Below, piece after piece: positions 1-6,758 of a DNA stretch of 13,155 nucleotides. The notes beneath the pieces were generated by a model that was not told where the DNA came from, did no database searches, and saw nothing but the letters and a program-made list of their open reading frames with translations. The DNA lies in assembly GCA_964580155.1 (NCBI GenBank), contig CAZOJP010000047.1, positions 1 through 13,155 on the forward strand, in the 5' to 3' direction. Source of the stretch: Intestinibacillus sp964580155. Its GTDB lineage: Bacteria > Bacillota > Clostridia > Oscillospirales > Butyricicoccaceae. Each line of letters begins with the position of its first letter. The first letter of the stretch is position 1. Made by a program: the position numbers and the translations under genes.

Positions 1-1317
1 AGGCCTGCACGTACTTGTCGGTGTGGTCGCCGATGATCTTGATGGAGTTCTTGTTCGCGCCAACCGTGCCGTCGCCGCCCAGACCCCAGAACTTACATTC
101 GATGGTGCCTTCTGCCGCGGTGTTCGGGGAGGGCTTCTCCTCGAGGGACATGTGGGTGACGTCGTCGTTGATGCCCAGTGTGAACTGGCGCTTGGGCGCG
201 TCCTTGAGCAGCTCCTCATAGACCGCAAAGACCGATGCCGGAGGCGTGTCCTTGGAGCCCAGACCGTAGCGGCCGCCGACAATCGTCTTGCCGGTGATGC
301 CTGCGTTTGCCAGCGCGGTGACAACGTCCAGATAGAGCGGCTCGCCCTGTGCGCCCGGCTCCTTCGTGCGGTCGAGAACCGCGATCTTGGTAGCGGTTGC
401 GGGGATCGCCGCGATCAGCTTGTCGGTTGCGAGCGGACGGTACAGACGAACCTTGATGAGGCCGACCTTTTCGCCCTGCGCGGTCAGGTAGTCGATGACC
501 TCCTCTGCGACGTCGCAGATCGAGCCCATCGCGATGATGACGCGGTCGGCATCCGGCGCGCCGTAGTAGTTGAAGAGCTGATAGTCTGTGCCGAGCTTGG
601 CATTGACCTTGCCCATATATTTTTCCACGATGCCGGGGACGGCGTCATAGAACTTGTTGGAAGCCTCGCGGTGCTGGAAGAAAATATCGCCGTTTTCGTG
701 CGAGCCGCGCATGACCGGACGCTCCGGGTTGAGCGCGCGCTTGCGGAACGCGTCGACCGCGTCCATGTCGCACATTTCCTTGAGATCCTCGTAGTCCCAC
801 ACCTGAAGAAGTTGATGAACGGCACGCGGCTCTCGATGGTTGCGAGATGCGCAACCGCGGACAGGTCCATGACCTCCTGCGGGTTGGTCTCGGCCAGCAT
901 TGCAAAGCCGGTCTGGCGGCACGCCATTACGTCGGAGTGGTCGCCGAAGATGTTCAGCGCGTGCGCCGCGATGGTGCGTGCGGAAACGTGGAACACGCAC
1001 GGCAGCAGCTCGCCTGCGATCTTGTACATGTTCGGGATCATGAGCAGCAGACCCTGCGACGCGGTGTAGGTCGTGGTCAGCGCGCCTGCCGCCAAAGAGC
1101 CGTGCACGGTGCCTGCGGCACCCGCCTCGGACTGCATCTCAATCACCTTAACGGTGGTGCCGAAGATATTCTTGCGGTCAGCCGCCGCCCACTGGTCGAC
1201 GCTGTCCGCCATCGGGCTGGACGGCGTGATCGGGTAGATGCCCGCGACCTCGGTAAACGCATACGACACATGTGCCGCAGCGGTGTTACCGTCCATGGAC
1301 TTCATTTTTCTAGCCAT
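1..1317 (-). pseudogene. nifJ: Pyruvate:ferredoxin (flavodoxin) oxidoreductase, N-terminal part, frame disrupted
   Basis: The intact enzyme decarboxylates pyruvate to acetyl-CoA, CO2 and reduced ferredoxin in the cytoplasm of anaerobes. The minus-strand start at 1317 has a good RBS (AAGGAGG) just upstream. Residues 1-171 are clearly the PFOR N-terminal domain, including the pyruvate-binding YPITPSSP segment (Thr31) and TYTASQGLLLMIPNMYKIAGE. At about 805 the frame changes: after VPFINFF the family's DGFRTSHEIQK segment is absent, and the protein resumes in another frame with VWDYEDLKEMCDMDAVDAFRK and stays open to the window edge (ending near IIGDHTDKYVQA). This equals loss of about 12 codons plus one base. 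If read straight through, translation becomes nonsense and stops at 484. The family is about 1,170 residues, so the gene continues to the left. Identity is very sure; whether the lesion is real or an assembly error is open. Confidence 0.9.
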
Positions 1318-1432
1318 GAAATAATTCCTCCTTGTCCGGTTTTCCGGAAATGTTGACGTCTAAAAGCCGGTCTGCGCGCCGCACGGGAGCGATGCAAACG
1401 TTCCTTGTAAAACGGTACACTTGACCTTTTTT

Positions 1433-1461
1433 ATTCTATCAGAAAACGCTGAGGATGTAAA
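1433..1461 (-). promoter_or_regulatory. Sigma-A-type promoter for nifJ
   Basis: Read on the minus strand, TTTACA (1461-1456) is followed after exactly 17 bp by TAGAAT (1438-1433). Each hexamer has one mismatch to consensus. It lies about 115 bp upstream of the nifJ start and points at it. Confidence 0.65.
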
Positions 1462-1510
1462 CCGCTTAACGCGAAAATCGGAACATTTTTTTGCACTGCC
1501 GCGAAAGTCA

Positions 1511-1539
1511 TTGTAAGTTGGACGCTTTTGTATTATTAT
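1511..1539 (+). promoter_or_regulatory. Candidate promoter for the YifB gene
   Basis: TTGTAA (1511-1516), 17-bp spacer, TATTAT (1534-1539), about 90 bp upstream of the YifB start. The -10 is good and the -35 has two mismatches. It is divergent from the nifJ promoter; together they explain the AT-rich 1318-1626 gap, in which I see no gene. Confidence 0.4.
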
Positions 1540-1626
1540 TGGAATAGAATTCGCGAATTATCACGTGCGCGCCGCATTTATGCACTGCGCGCGCGCCAAA
1601 CCGCGAAAAAGGGGGGTGCGTACGAT

Positions 1627-3144
1627 ATGGTTTCGGTGGTGCGCTCGGCAGGGCTGCGCGGAATCGACGGGTATCCGGTCACGGTCGAGTGCTTTTTATC
1701 GGGCGGTCTGCCCCGTCTGGACGTGGTCGGCCTGCCCGGCAAGGCGGTCAGCGAAGCGGGTGAGCGTGTGCGCGCGGCGGTCAAGTCCTGCGGATTTGAC
1801 TGGCCGGTGTCGCGCGTGACGATCAATCTCGCGCCTGCGGACACGAAAAAAGAGGGCACGGTCTACGATTTGCCCATTTTGCTCGCGCTGCTCGCGGCAA
1901 GCGGCCAGATCGACACGCCGCGCGCGGACTGCGCCTTTTTCGGCGAGCTGTCGCTGACGGGCGAGGTGCGTCCGGTCACGGGTGCGCTGTCGATGGCGCT
2001 TGCCGCGCGCGACGCAGGGCTTGCGCAGGTGTTCATCCCTGCGGACAATGCGGACGAGGCGGCCTTTGCCGAGGGTGTGACGGTTTATCCGGTCGCGCGG
2101 CTGTCCGACCTGCTCGCGCATCTGGACGGCAGGGCGCAGCTCACGCCGTGCGCCTGCCCCGCTCCGCCCGACGATTATCCGGCGGATTTGGACTTTTCCG
2201 ACGTCATGGGGCAGCAGGCGGTGCGCCGCGCACTCGAGGTCGGGGCGTGCGGCTCGCACAATATTCTGCTCAGCGGCTTCCCCGGCTCGGGCAAGAGCAT
2301 GATGGCAAAGCGCCTGCCCTCCATCCTGCCGCCGCTGACCGCGGCCGAGCGGCTGGACGTCATCCGCGTCTGGTCGGCGGACGGGCAGGGCGCGCAGGCC
2401 GCGCGCATGGCAGGGCGGCCGTTTCGCGCGCCGCACCACACCGTATCCGCGCCCAGCATGACGGGCGGCGGCGCAAATCGGCTGCCGCGTCCGGGCGAAA
2501 TTTCGCTCGCGCACCGCGGCGTGCTGTTTTTGGACGAGTTCCCCGAATTTCACCGCGACGTGCTCGAAGCGCTGCGCCAGCCGCTGGAGGATGGCCGCGT
2601 CACGATTTCGCGCGTGGCAGGACGGGTGGACTATCCGGCGCGGTTCCTGCTCGTGTGCGCAATGAACCCCTGCCCCTGCGGCTGGTACGGCTCGCCGCGC
2701 TGCACCTGTCCGCCCGAGCGCGTGCGCAAATACTTACAGCGGCTGTCCGGCCCGCTGCTCGACCGCATCGACATTCAGGTTGCGGTGCAGCCGGTCAAAT
2801 ACGAGGCGCTTTCCGCGCGCGCCGCCGCACAGGGCGAGTGCTCGGCGGACATCCGCGCGCGTGTGCTCGCAGGACGGGCGCGCCAGACCGCACGCTTTGC
2901 CGGCACCGGTCTGTCCGCAAACGCGGACATTCCGCCGTCCCGTCTGGCGCAGTGGTGCGTGCTCGAGCCCGAGGCGGAAAAGATGCTGGCCGCGGCGTTT
3001 TCCCGTCTGGGACTGACCGCGCGTGCGCACGACCGCGTGCTGCGCGTGGCGCGCACCATTGCCGATCTTGACGGAGCGGACACGCTCTCCGCCGCACACC
3101 TCGCGGAAGCGCTGCAATACCGCACGCTCGACCGCGCGCTGTGA
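1627..3144 (+). CDS. comM: YifB/ComM family Mg-chelatase-like AAA+ ATPase
   Basis: A 505-residue protein matching the usual family length from an N-terminus of MVSVVRSAGLRGIDGYPV. An in-frame extension to 1528 is open, but the start at 1627 has the G-rich RBS (1610-1616) and gives the conserved N-terminus. The N-terminal ChlI-like domain (about 1-180) contains GLPGKAVSEAGERVRAA. The AAA+ domain follows: Walker A GFPGSGKS at about 217-224, Walker B LDEFPEF at about 302-308, then the hallmark Cys-rich stretch CPCGWYGSPRCTCPP and LSGPLLDRIDIQV. The C-terminal lid domain ends with ALQYRTLDRAL. In Haemophilus and Vibrio, ComM is a hexameric branch-migration helicase used in natural transformation; in Clostridia the role is less tested, so DNA-recombination helicase is an inference from the family. 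It appears to stand alone, divergent from nifJ. Confidence 0.93.
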   Translation: MVSVVRSAGLRGIDGYPVTVECFLSGGLPRLDVVGLPGKAVSEAGERVRAAVKSCGFDWPVSRVTINLAPADTKKEGTVYDLPILLALLAASGQIDTPRADCAFFGELSLTGEVRPVTGALSMALAARDAGLAQVFIPADNADEAAFAEGVTVYPVARLSDLLAHLDGRAQLTPCACPAPPDDYPADLDFSDVMGQQAVRRALEVGACGSHNILLSGFPGSGKSMMAKRLPSILPPLTAAERLDVIRVWSADGQGAQAARMAGRPFRAPHHTVSAPSMTGGGANRLPRPGEISLAHRGVLFLDEFPEFHRDVLEALRQPLEDGRVTISRVAGRVDYPARFLLVCAMNPCPCGWYGSPRCTCPPERVRKYLQRLSGPLLDRIDIQVAVQPVKYEALSARAAAQGECSADIRARVLAGRARQTARFAGTGLSANADIPPSRLAQWCVLEPEAEKMLAAAFSRLGLTARAHDRVLRVARTIADLDGADTLSAAHLAEALQYRTLDRAL

Positions 3145-3195
3145 GTCGTATTACGCTTTGTAATCGGCAGGTTGCACGCACAGATTTGCACAGCC

Positions 3196-3225
3196 TGTGG
3201 AAAACTCTGTGGAAACTGTGAATAA
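3196..3225 (+). promoter_or_regulatory. Cluster of three DnaA-box-like sequences
   Basis: Three 9-mers in the same orientation lie within 30 bp: TGTGGAAAA (3196-3204), TGTGGAAAC (3208-3216) and TGTGAATAA (3217-3225). The last is an exact reverse-complement match to the bacterial DnaA box TTATNCACA; the others differ at one and two positions. They sit in the AT-rich 3145-3403 gap, which otherwise holds only the leader of the next gene. Binding is inferred. Confidence 0.4.
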
Positions 3226-3403
3226 GTAGCGCGTTTTCACGGAATTTTCCGGAAATCAGCGTTTTTTGTCGAAAAATCAGTGGAAAAAATAAATTTCAAA
3301 TAAATGTAAGTTCGCGCACCGTTCATAACATTCGGTTGAATTTGAATGTGCGCTTATGCTGGAAAACCTATTTTATGGAAGAATCAGAAAGGTTGTGAAC
3401 CCC

Positions 3404-4732
3404 ATGCGTTTGATCCGTCCCCTGTGCGCGCTGCTTGCGGCAGGCTGTGTATTTTCCGCCCTCCCGTCTGCGCGCGCGCTGTCCGGCGTGACCGGCTGGG
3501 CGCAGCCCGAGGTGAAGGCGGCGGCCGCCGCCGGACTGGAGCCGAAGGCGCTGGCGCAGGCACGCGCGACCGCCTCCATCACGCGCGCGGAGTTTTGCGA
3601 GGTCGGGCTGTCGCTTTACAAGGGTATGAGCGGCAAAACCGTGCAAACCGCCAAAAATTCGCCGTTTTTCGATACGGACAGCAGCGCGGTCGCGACCGCA
3701 TACGCGCTCGGGCTGGTATCCGGACGCGGCGACGGCTGCTTTGACCCCGACGGCGCGATTACGCGGCAGGAGCTGTGCAAGCTGCTGGACAACGTGCTGC
3801 TTGCGGCGGACTGCGCGCGCCCGGCCGCCGATCCCGAGGCGATTTCGGACTTTGCGGACCGCGCGCGCGTGGCCGCGTGGGCGGCGGAGCCGGTCGAGCG
3901 CATGCTGGGGGCGCAGGTGGTGCGCGGCGTATCGCGCACGGTGAATGACGGCAGCGGCGAGGCCGCCCTGCTCGTTGAGCTGCAGCCCGAGGCGCGCACC
4001 ACGCGCGAGCAGGCGCTCATCATTGCGCTGCGCTTTACGCAGGCGTTTCAGCCCGCAGGCAGCGGCGCGGCAGAGGAGGCGGCAGGCGGCGCGGCGGCAG
4101 GCGTCATTCCGGCGGATCCGGACGGCAGCATTGCCGTGCGGCCGGACAGCGACGCGGCGGCCGGCGCCCAGACGGGGGCGGCGGATACGGCGGAGGACGG
4201 CGCGGTGCCCTCGGTGCTGCCCCTCACCGAGGAGGACAAGATGGCGTTCGTGTTCGGCAGTGCGGGCAGCTTCTTCCAGACACCGGCGCTTGCGGAGGCG
4301 GCGATGACCGAGATCAGCGTGCCGGTCTGGCGGCTGCGCGACGGCGAAAAGACCGCGGGCAAGGCGTATATTGCGGTCAACCGCAACCTTGCAGCGGTTT
4401 TCACGGCGATTTTCATTGAAATCTATAACGGGGAGGAAAAATTCCCGATTTCCGATGTCGGCGGCTACGCATGGCGCGCGAGCGCGACGAGCGAGCACCG
4501 CTGGGGCACCGCGGTCGACCTCAACTACGACGCGAACATGGAAGCGACGATCAACGCGGACGGCAGCCTGACCCCGACCTGCGGCACGCACTATACACCG
4601 GGGGAGGATCCGTTCTCCATCCCGGCAAACGGTGACGTGTACAACGCGTTCACGAAATACGGCTTTTCCTGGGGCGGAAACGCGTGGCGCAGCAAGCGCG
4701 ATTATATGCATTTTTCCTACTTCGGACGATGA
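3404..4732 (+). CDS. Secreted SLH-domain protein with VanY/M15-type D,D-carboxypeptidase domain
   Basis: 442 residues from the start at 3404, chosen because it begins a clean signal peptide (MRLIRPLCALLAAGC..., likely cleaved after SARA) and follows AGAAAGG; an in-frame ATG at 3356 would add 16 unlikely residues. After the signal come three S-layer-homology-like repeats (about 25-80, 83-130, 145-215; for example ITRAEFCEVGLSLYKG and ITRQELCKLLDNVLL), then an Ala/Gly/Asp-rich linker (about 220-275), then an M15 peptidase domain. The zinc and catalytic signature is visible: SEHRWGTAVDLNY (SxHxxGxAxD) and the last ligand in DYMHFSY (His436). Such enzymes trim the terminal D-Ala of peptidoglycan stems; the SLH repeats should hold it on the outer wall. 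It is a single-gene unit with its own terminator. Domain calls are sure, the exact substrate is inferred. Confidence 0.88.
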   Translation: MRLIRPLCALLAAGCVFSALPSARALSGVTGWAQPEVKAAAAAGLEPKALAQARATASITRAEFCEVGLSLYKGMSGKTVQTAKNSPFFDTDSSAVATAYALGLVSGRGDGCFDPDGAITRQELCKLLDNVLLAADCARPAADPEAISDFADRARVAAWAAEPVERMLGAQVVRGVSRTVNDGSGEAALLVELQPEARTTREQALIIALRFTQAFQPAGSGAAEEAAGGAAAGVIPADPDGSIAVRPDSDAAAGAQTGAADTAEDGAVPSVLPLTEEDKMAFVFGSAGSFFQTPALAEAAMTEISVPVWRLRDGEKTAGKAYIAVNRNLAAVFTAIFIEIYNGEEKFPISDVGGYAWRASATSEHRWGTAVDLNYDANMEATINADGSLTPTCGTHYTPGEDPFSIPANGDVYNAFTKYGFSWGGNAWRSKRDYMHFSYFGR

Positions 4733-4741
4733 GATTTACAT

Positions 4742-4786
4742 AAAAAAGTGACCCGAACGGCACGAGGCCGGTCGGGTCACTTTTTT
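4742..4786 (+). terminator. Strong intrinsic terminator after the SLH/M15 gene
   Basis: A 15-bp perfect stem (AAAAAAGTGACCCGA with TCGGGTCACTTTTTT), extended by CGG/CCG around a short loop, starts 10 nt after the stop codon. The T-run on one arm and A-run on the other make it usable from both sides. Confidence 0.9.
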
Positions 4787-4836
4787 AAATGCACGTCTGA
4801 TGCCATATTTTCAGTTCCTCTTTTGCTGCATAAAAC

Positions 4837-4860
4837 AAAAAAACCACGCTTTTAGCGTGG
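4837..4860 (-). terminator. Intrinsic terminator of the 30-codon gene
   Basis: On the minus strand CCACGC, loop TAAAA, GCGTGG is followed by seven T. It lies about 20 nt after the stop codon of the small ORF at 4879-4971. Confidence 0.88.
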
Positions 4861-4878
4861 AACTTACCAGAAAACGCT

Positions 4879-4971
4879 TTACTTGTCGCTCGTTTCGGCT
4901 TCACCGCTGTCGAAGATCATGTCATCGATATCGGGCGAATCAGGCATCTGCGGCTTGCAGATTCTTCTCAT
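4879..4971 (-). CDS. 30-residue small protein, unknown family
   Basis: Too short for usual gene callers, but it is fully equipped. On the minus strand a strong RBS (GGGAGGTGG) precedes ATG at 4971, the frame runs 30 codons to TAA at 4881-4879, and a terminator follows. The peptide begins MRRICKPQMPDSPDID and ends SGEAETSDK. It has a basic head with one cysteine (Cys5), a Pro/Asp-rich middle and an acidic tail; there is no signal peptide or membrane helix. A good extended -10 promoter lies about 35 nt upstream. I do not recognise the family. A signalling peptide, a small regulator or a short-lived acidic protein would all fit, and none is shown. Confidence is that the ORF is a real gene. Confidence 0.68.
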   Translation of the reverse strand: MRRICKPQMPDSPDIDDMIFDSGEAETSDK

Positions 4972-5006
4972 CAAAGTACCACCTCCCTATTTTTTTCTCC
5001 GTAACC

Positions 5007-5034
5007 AGTATAGCACGTTTGCGCAAAAACACAA
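5007..5034 (-). promoter_or_regulatory. Extended -10 promoter of the 30-codon gene
   Basis: On the minus strand TTGTGT (5034-5029), 16-bp spacer, TATACT (5012-5007), with TG one base upstream of the -10 (TGCTATACT). It predicts a start near 5000 and a leader of about 30 nt containing the RBS. Confidence 0.68.
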
Positions 5035-5051
5035 GTGAACATTTTGTGAAC
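5035..5051 (-). repeat. Operator-like direct repeat abutting the -35 box
   Basis: GTTCAC occurs twice on the minus strand (5051-5046 and 5040-5035) separated by AAAAT, an 11-bp period, and the second copy directly touches the -35. This is the layout used by OmpR/PhoB-type response regulators. The regulator is not identified. Confidence 0.5.
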
Positions 5052-5133
5052 AGCTGCGCATCGCGACCGGGGACGACGTTTATTAGTATACACGCTGCGG
5101 CGCGCGAAAATACACGAACGCGCGGCGGAAGCG

Positions 5134-5169
5134 AAAAAAAACGCGCCCTTTCATCAAAGAAAAGGCGCG
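5134..5169 (-). terminator. Strong intrinsic terminator downstream of the 6S RNA
   Basis: On the minus strand an 11-bp stem (CGCGCCTTTTC with GAAAGGGCGCG, one G-U pair) and loop TTTGAT are followed by eight T. It lies just beyond the 3' end of the 6S RNA, which would then be trimmed back to its closing stem. Between it and the small-gene promoter (5052-5133) I see nothing else. Confidence 0.85.
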
Positions 5170-5187
5170 CGTGCATTGTGATAAAAA

Positions 5188-5373
5188 CCCCGCCCTGCCG
5201 ATGCCGCCAGATCAGTAACCTGCACGAAGAGCAGGTGGGTTCCCTATCGGTGCGCGCTGCGCTTCCAACTTCCGCCGAAGCGGGAGGCCTGCGCTTGCGC
5301 ATCGAACGCTGCTTCGGGATCCCTGATACGAAATGTGGGTTAAAAAAAGGCGACTGTCGCACAGGGCAGGGAG
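5188..5373 (-). ncRNA. ssrS: 6S RNA (RNA polymerase-binding regulatory RNA)
   Basis: 6S RNA folds into a long hairpin with a central bubble that mimics an open promoter and binds sigma-A RNA polymerase. On the minus strand the 3' part reads GGTTACTGATCTGGCGGCATC, very like the conserved 3' arm of E. coli 6S (GGTTAC then GGCGGCATC). Ahead of it is the short bubble hairpin ACCTGC/GCAGGT. The ends close by CCCTGCC (5371-5365) with GGCAGGG (5199-5193), and the 5' arm holds CATTTCGTATCA, resembling ATTTCATACCA of E. coli. The middle forms a GC-rich hairpin capped by a UUCG loop. Length is about 186 nt against 184 in E. coli. The 5' end is 16 nt after the DUF1292 stop codon and I see no convincing separate promoter, so co-transcription and processing is possible. 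Ends are approximate. Confidence 0.72.
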
Positions 5374-5389
5374 ATATGCCGGACAGAAT

Positions 5390-5686
5390 TTAGTGCAGCG
5401 TGGTCTCTTCGTCTGCCTCGTACAGCTCTTCGACGTGCTGGATGACGATGTCGTAAACACGATCCGCCTCCGCGTCGTCCTCGACCGAGGCCAGAATTTC
5501 CTCGCCGTCTTCTTCGACGACCTTGAGGATGACGACCTCGGCCTCGTCCTCCGCCGCAAGCTCCGCGGGGATGAACGCCATATAAACCTGACCGTCCAGT
5601 TCTACGGTGTCGATGTGCTCAAATTCCTGCTCGTTGCCGTCCTCATCGGTCAGCATGACAAAATCGTTGCCGTATTCGTCGCTCAT
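5390..5686 (-). CDS. DUF1292 (UPF0473, YrzB-like) protein
   Basis: 98 residues, very acidic, beginning MSDEYGNDFVMLTDEDGNEQ. The pattern of alternating hydrophobic strands (FEHIDTVELDGQVYMAFIPA, EVVILKV) followed by a short C-terminal helix is typical of the DUF1292 family of low-GC Gram-positives. A textbook RBS (CAGGAGG) precedes ATG at 5686. In B. subtilis the relative yrzB sits with yrrK/yqgF; here it stands alone upstream of the 6S RNA on the same strand. Cellular role unknown; likely a small cytoplasmic beta protein. Confidence 0.88.
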   Translation of the reverse strand: MSDEYGNDFVMLTDEDGNEQEFEHIDTVELDGQVYMAFIPAELAAEDEAEVVILKVVEEDGEEILASVEDDAEADRVYDIVIQHVEELYEADEETTLH

Positions 5687-5751
5687 AGCAAAGCGCCTCC
5701 TGTTTTTTCGAAAATAGCGGTCGCGCCGCGCCGCGGTTTTGTTCTGCTATT

Positions 5752-5780
5752 AGCATACCGTAAAGTGACTGAGATTTCAA
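5752..5780 (-). promoter_or_regulatory. Sigma-A-type promoter for the DUF1292 gene and perhaps 6S RNA
   Basis: On the minus strand TTGAAA (5780-5775), 17-bp spacer, TATGCT (5757-5752), about 65 bp upstream of the start at 5686. The divergent 5781-5924 stretch contains GC-rich inverted repeats, including GGCGG with a seven-T run at 5903-5913, but no gene I can support. Confidence 0.6.
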
Positions 5781-5924
5781 GCGGTTTCTTTTCAAAATAA
5801 AGAGAAACCACGGCACCGACGAAACTATTGTATGCGCGGCAGGGTAAAAGATGCGTGTGCCCGCGGCTTTTTGCGCCGCCGCGCGCGGTATTTTCCGGAA
5901 AGGCGGTTTTTTTGCATCAGCCGC

Positions 5925-5953
5925 TTGACAGCGTGTGCACCGTCTGTTATACT
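5925..5953 (+). promoter_or_regulatory. Near-consensus promoter of infC-rpmI-rplT
   Basis: TTGACA (5925-5930), exactly 17 bp, TATACT (5948-5953): a perfect -35 and a one-mismatch -10. It is the strongest promoter in the window, as expected for a translation operon. Confidence 0.88.
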
Positions 5954-5959
5954 AACAAG

Positions 5960-6138
5960 GCACAACAAAGCAGGACACCGTCCTCACCCGCCGCATTTGC
6001 AAACGGGTCAACATTTTCGCATGCACGCTCTTCATAAGTGCGCGTTGCGTGATGTTTTTTTGGACGGAAAATTATTTTCCGCCCTTTTTTGTGCGTTCAA
6101 ATACCAGTTTTCTACGGAATGTTTGGAGGTGCTTTGGC
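5960..6138 (+). promoter_or_regulatory. infC leader (L20-leader-like autoregulatory region)
   Basis: A leader of about 180 nt separates the promoter from infC. It contains several inverted repeats (ACGC/GCGT elements near 6016-6050), an intrinsic terminator at 6062-6090 and the RBS GGAGGTG at 6125-6131. In Firmicutes the same position holds the L20-responsive leader, in which ribosomal protein L20 promotes premature termination. Assignment rests on position and the terminator; I could not fold the alternative structure by hand. Confidence 0.6.
6062..6090 (+). terminator. Leader attenuator terminator upstream of infC
   Basis: CGGAAAA (6065-6071), loop TTA, TTTTCCG (6075-6081), extended outward by GG/CC around a bulged A and followed by CCC or C and six T (6085-6090). 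It is located between promoter and start codon, so it must be conditional. Confidence 0.78.
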
Positions 6139-6705
6139 ATTAGCAGCATGGAACATCAGATCAATGAAGAAATCCGCGATAGGGAAGTCCGCCTGATTGG
6201 CGCGGACGGCGAACAGCTCGGCATCGTATCCTCGCGCGACGCGCAGGCGAGGGCGGACGAAAAGGGGCTGGACCTTGTCAAGATCGCGCCGCAGGCACAG
6301 CCGCCTGTGTGCAAAATCATGGATTACGGCAAGTACCGCTTCGAGCAGGCAAAGCGCGAAAAGGAAGCACGCCGCAACCAGCACGTGGTCGAAGTGAAGG
6401 AAATCCGCATGACGCCCAACATCGACATCGGTGATTTCAACATCAAAACGAACCGCGCGATCAGCTTCCTCAAGGAAGGCAACAAGGTCAAGGTGACCGT
6501 GCGCTTCCGCGGGCGCGAGGTCACACACGCATCGCTTGGACGAGATCTGATCCGCCGCTTTGCCGAAACCTGCAAGGAATACGGCACGGTTGACAAGCCG
6601 TCCAAGCTTGAGGGCCGCCAGATGATTATGTTCATGGCACCCCTCAAGGAAAAACCCGTGAAGGACAACAAGGACGCGAAAACGCAGTCCGAGGAATCCA
6701 AATAA
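6139..6705 (+). CDS. infC: Translation initiation factor IF-3
   Basis: IF-3 binds the 30S subunit, proofreads start-codon/initiator-tRNA pairing and keeps subunits apart. The protein shows the N-domain (EHQINEEIRDREVRLIGADG, VKIAPQAQPPVCKIMDYGKY), the Lys/Arg linker (FEQAKREKEARRNQ) and the C-domain (IGDFNIKTNRAISFLKEG, VTVRFRGREVTH). I place the start at ATT 6139: GGAGG lies 9 nt upstream, whereas the ATG at 6148 would be 18 nt away and the ATG at 6049 lies before the attenuator. An AUU start is characteristic of infC and lets IF-3 limit its own translation. That gives 188 residues, slightly long because of an acidic/Lys-rich tail. First gene of the operon. Confidence 0.93.
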   Translation: MSSMEHQINEEIRDREVRLIGADGEQLGIVSSRDAQARADEKGLDLVKIAPQAQPPVCKIMDYGKYRFEQAKREKEARRNQHVVEVKEIRMTPNIDIGDFNIKTNRAISFLKEGNKVKVTVRFRGREVTHASLGRDLIRRFAETCKEYGTVDKPSKLEGRQMIMFMAPLKEKPVKDNKDAKTQSEESK

Positions 6706-6718
6706 ATTGAACCGAAAA

Positions 6719-6736
6719 GCCGCGCTTTTCCGCGGC
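6719..6736 (+). promoter_or_regulatory. Stem-loop between infC and rpmI
   Basis: GCCGCG, loop CTTTTC, CGCGGC, with no T-run after it. It lies 13 nt after the infC stop and 22 nt before the rpmI start. It could be an RNA-processing or mRNA-stability element or a local L20-binding mimic; function inferred only from place. Confidence 0.45.
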
Positions 6737-6758
6737 AATCACAGAGAGGAGAACCACC

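Noticed and set aside
23..1069. Plus-strand frame of 348 codons over nifJ
   Set aside because: Antisense to the recognisable PFOR reading; no RBS and no family features.
1528..1626. In-frame upstream extension of the YifB protein
   Set aside because: The 33 extra residues do not resemble the family N-terminus and overlap the predicted promoter region; the 1627 start has its own RBS.
3145..3403. Chromosomal replication origin at the DnaA-box cluster
   Set aside because: Only three boxes and no dnaA, dnaN, rpmH or gidA neighbours; the AT-rich stretch is short.
3368..4711. Long open frame (447 codons) antisense to the SLH/M15 gene
   Set aside because: It is a by-product of high-GC codon use on the opposite strand; composition is Arg/Ala-rich and no motif appears, whereas the plus frame has a signal peptide and clear domains.
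4800..5393. Plus-strand frame of 197 codons across the small gene and the 6S RNA
   Set aside because: It crosses two minus-strand terminators, a promoter and the 6S RNA, has no RBS and is compositionally random.
5832..6143. Plus-strand frame of 103 codons before infC
   Set aside because: It runs through the infC promoter and leader terminator and lacks an RBS.
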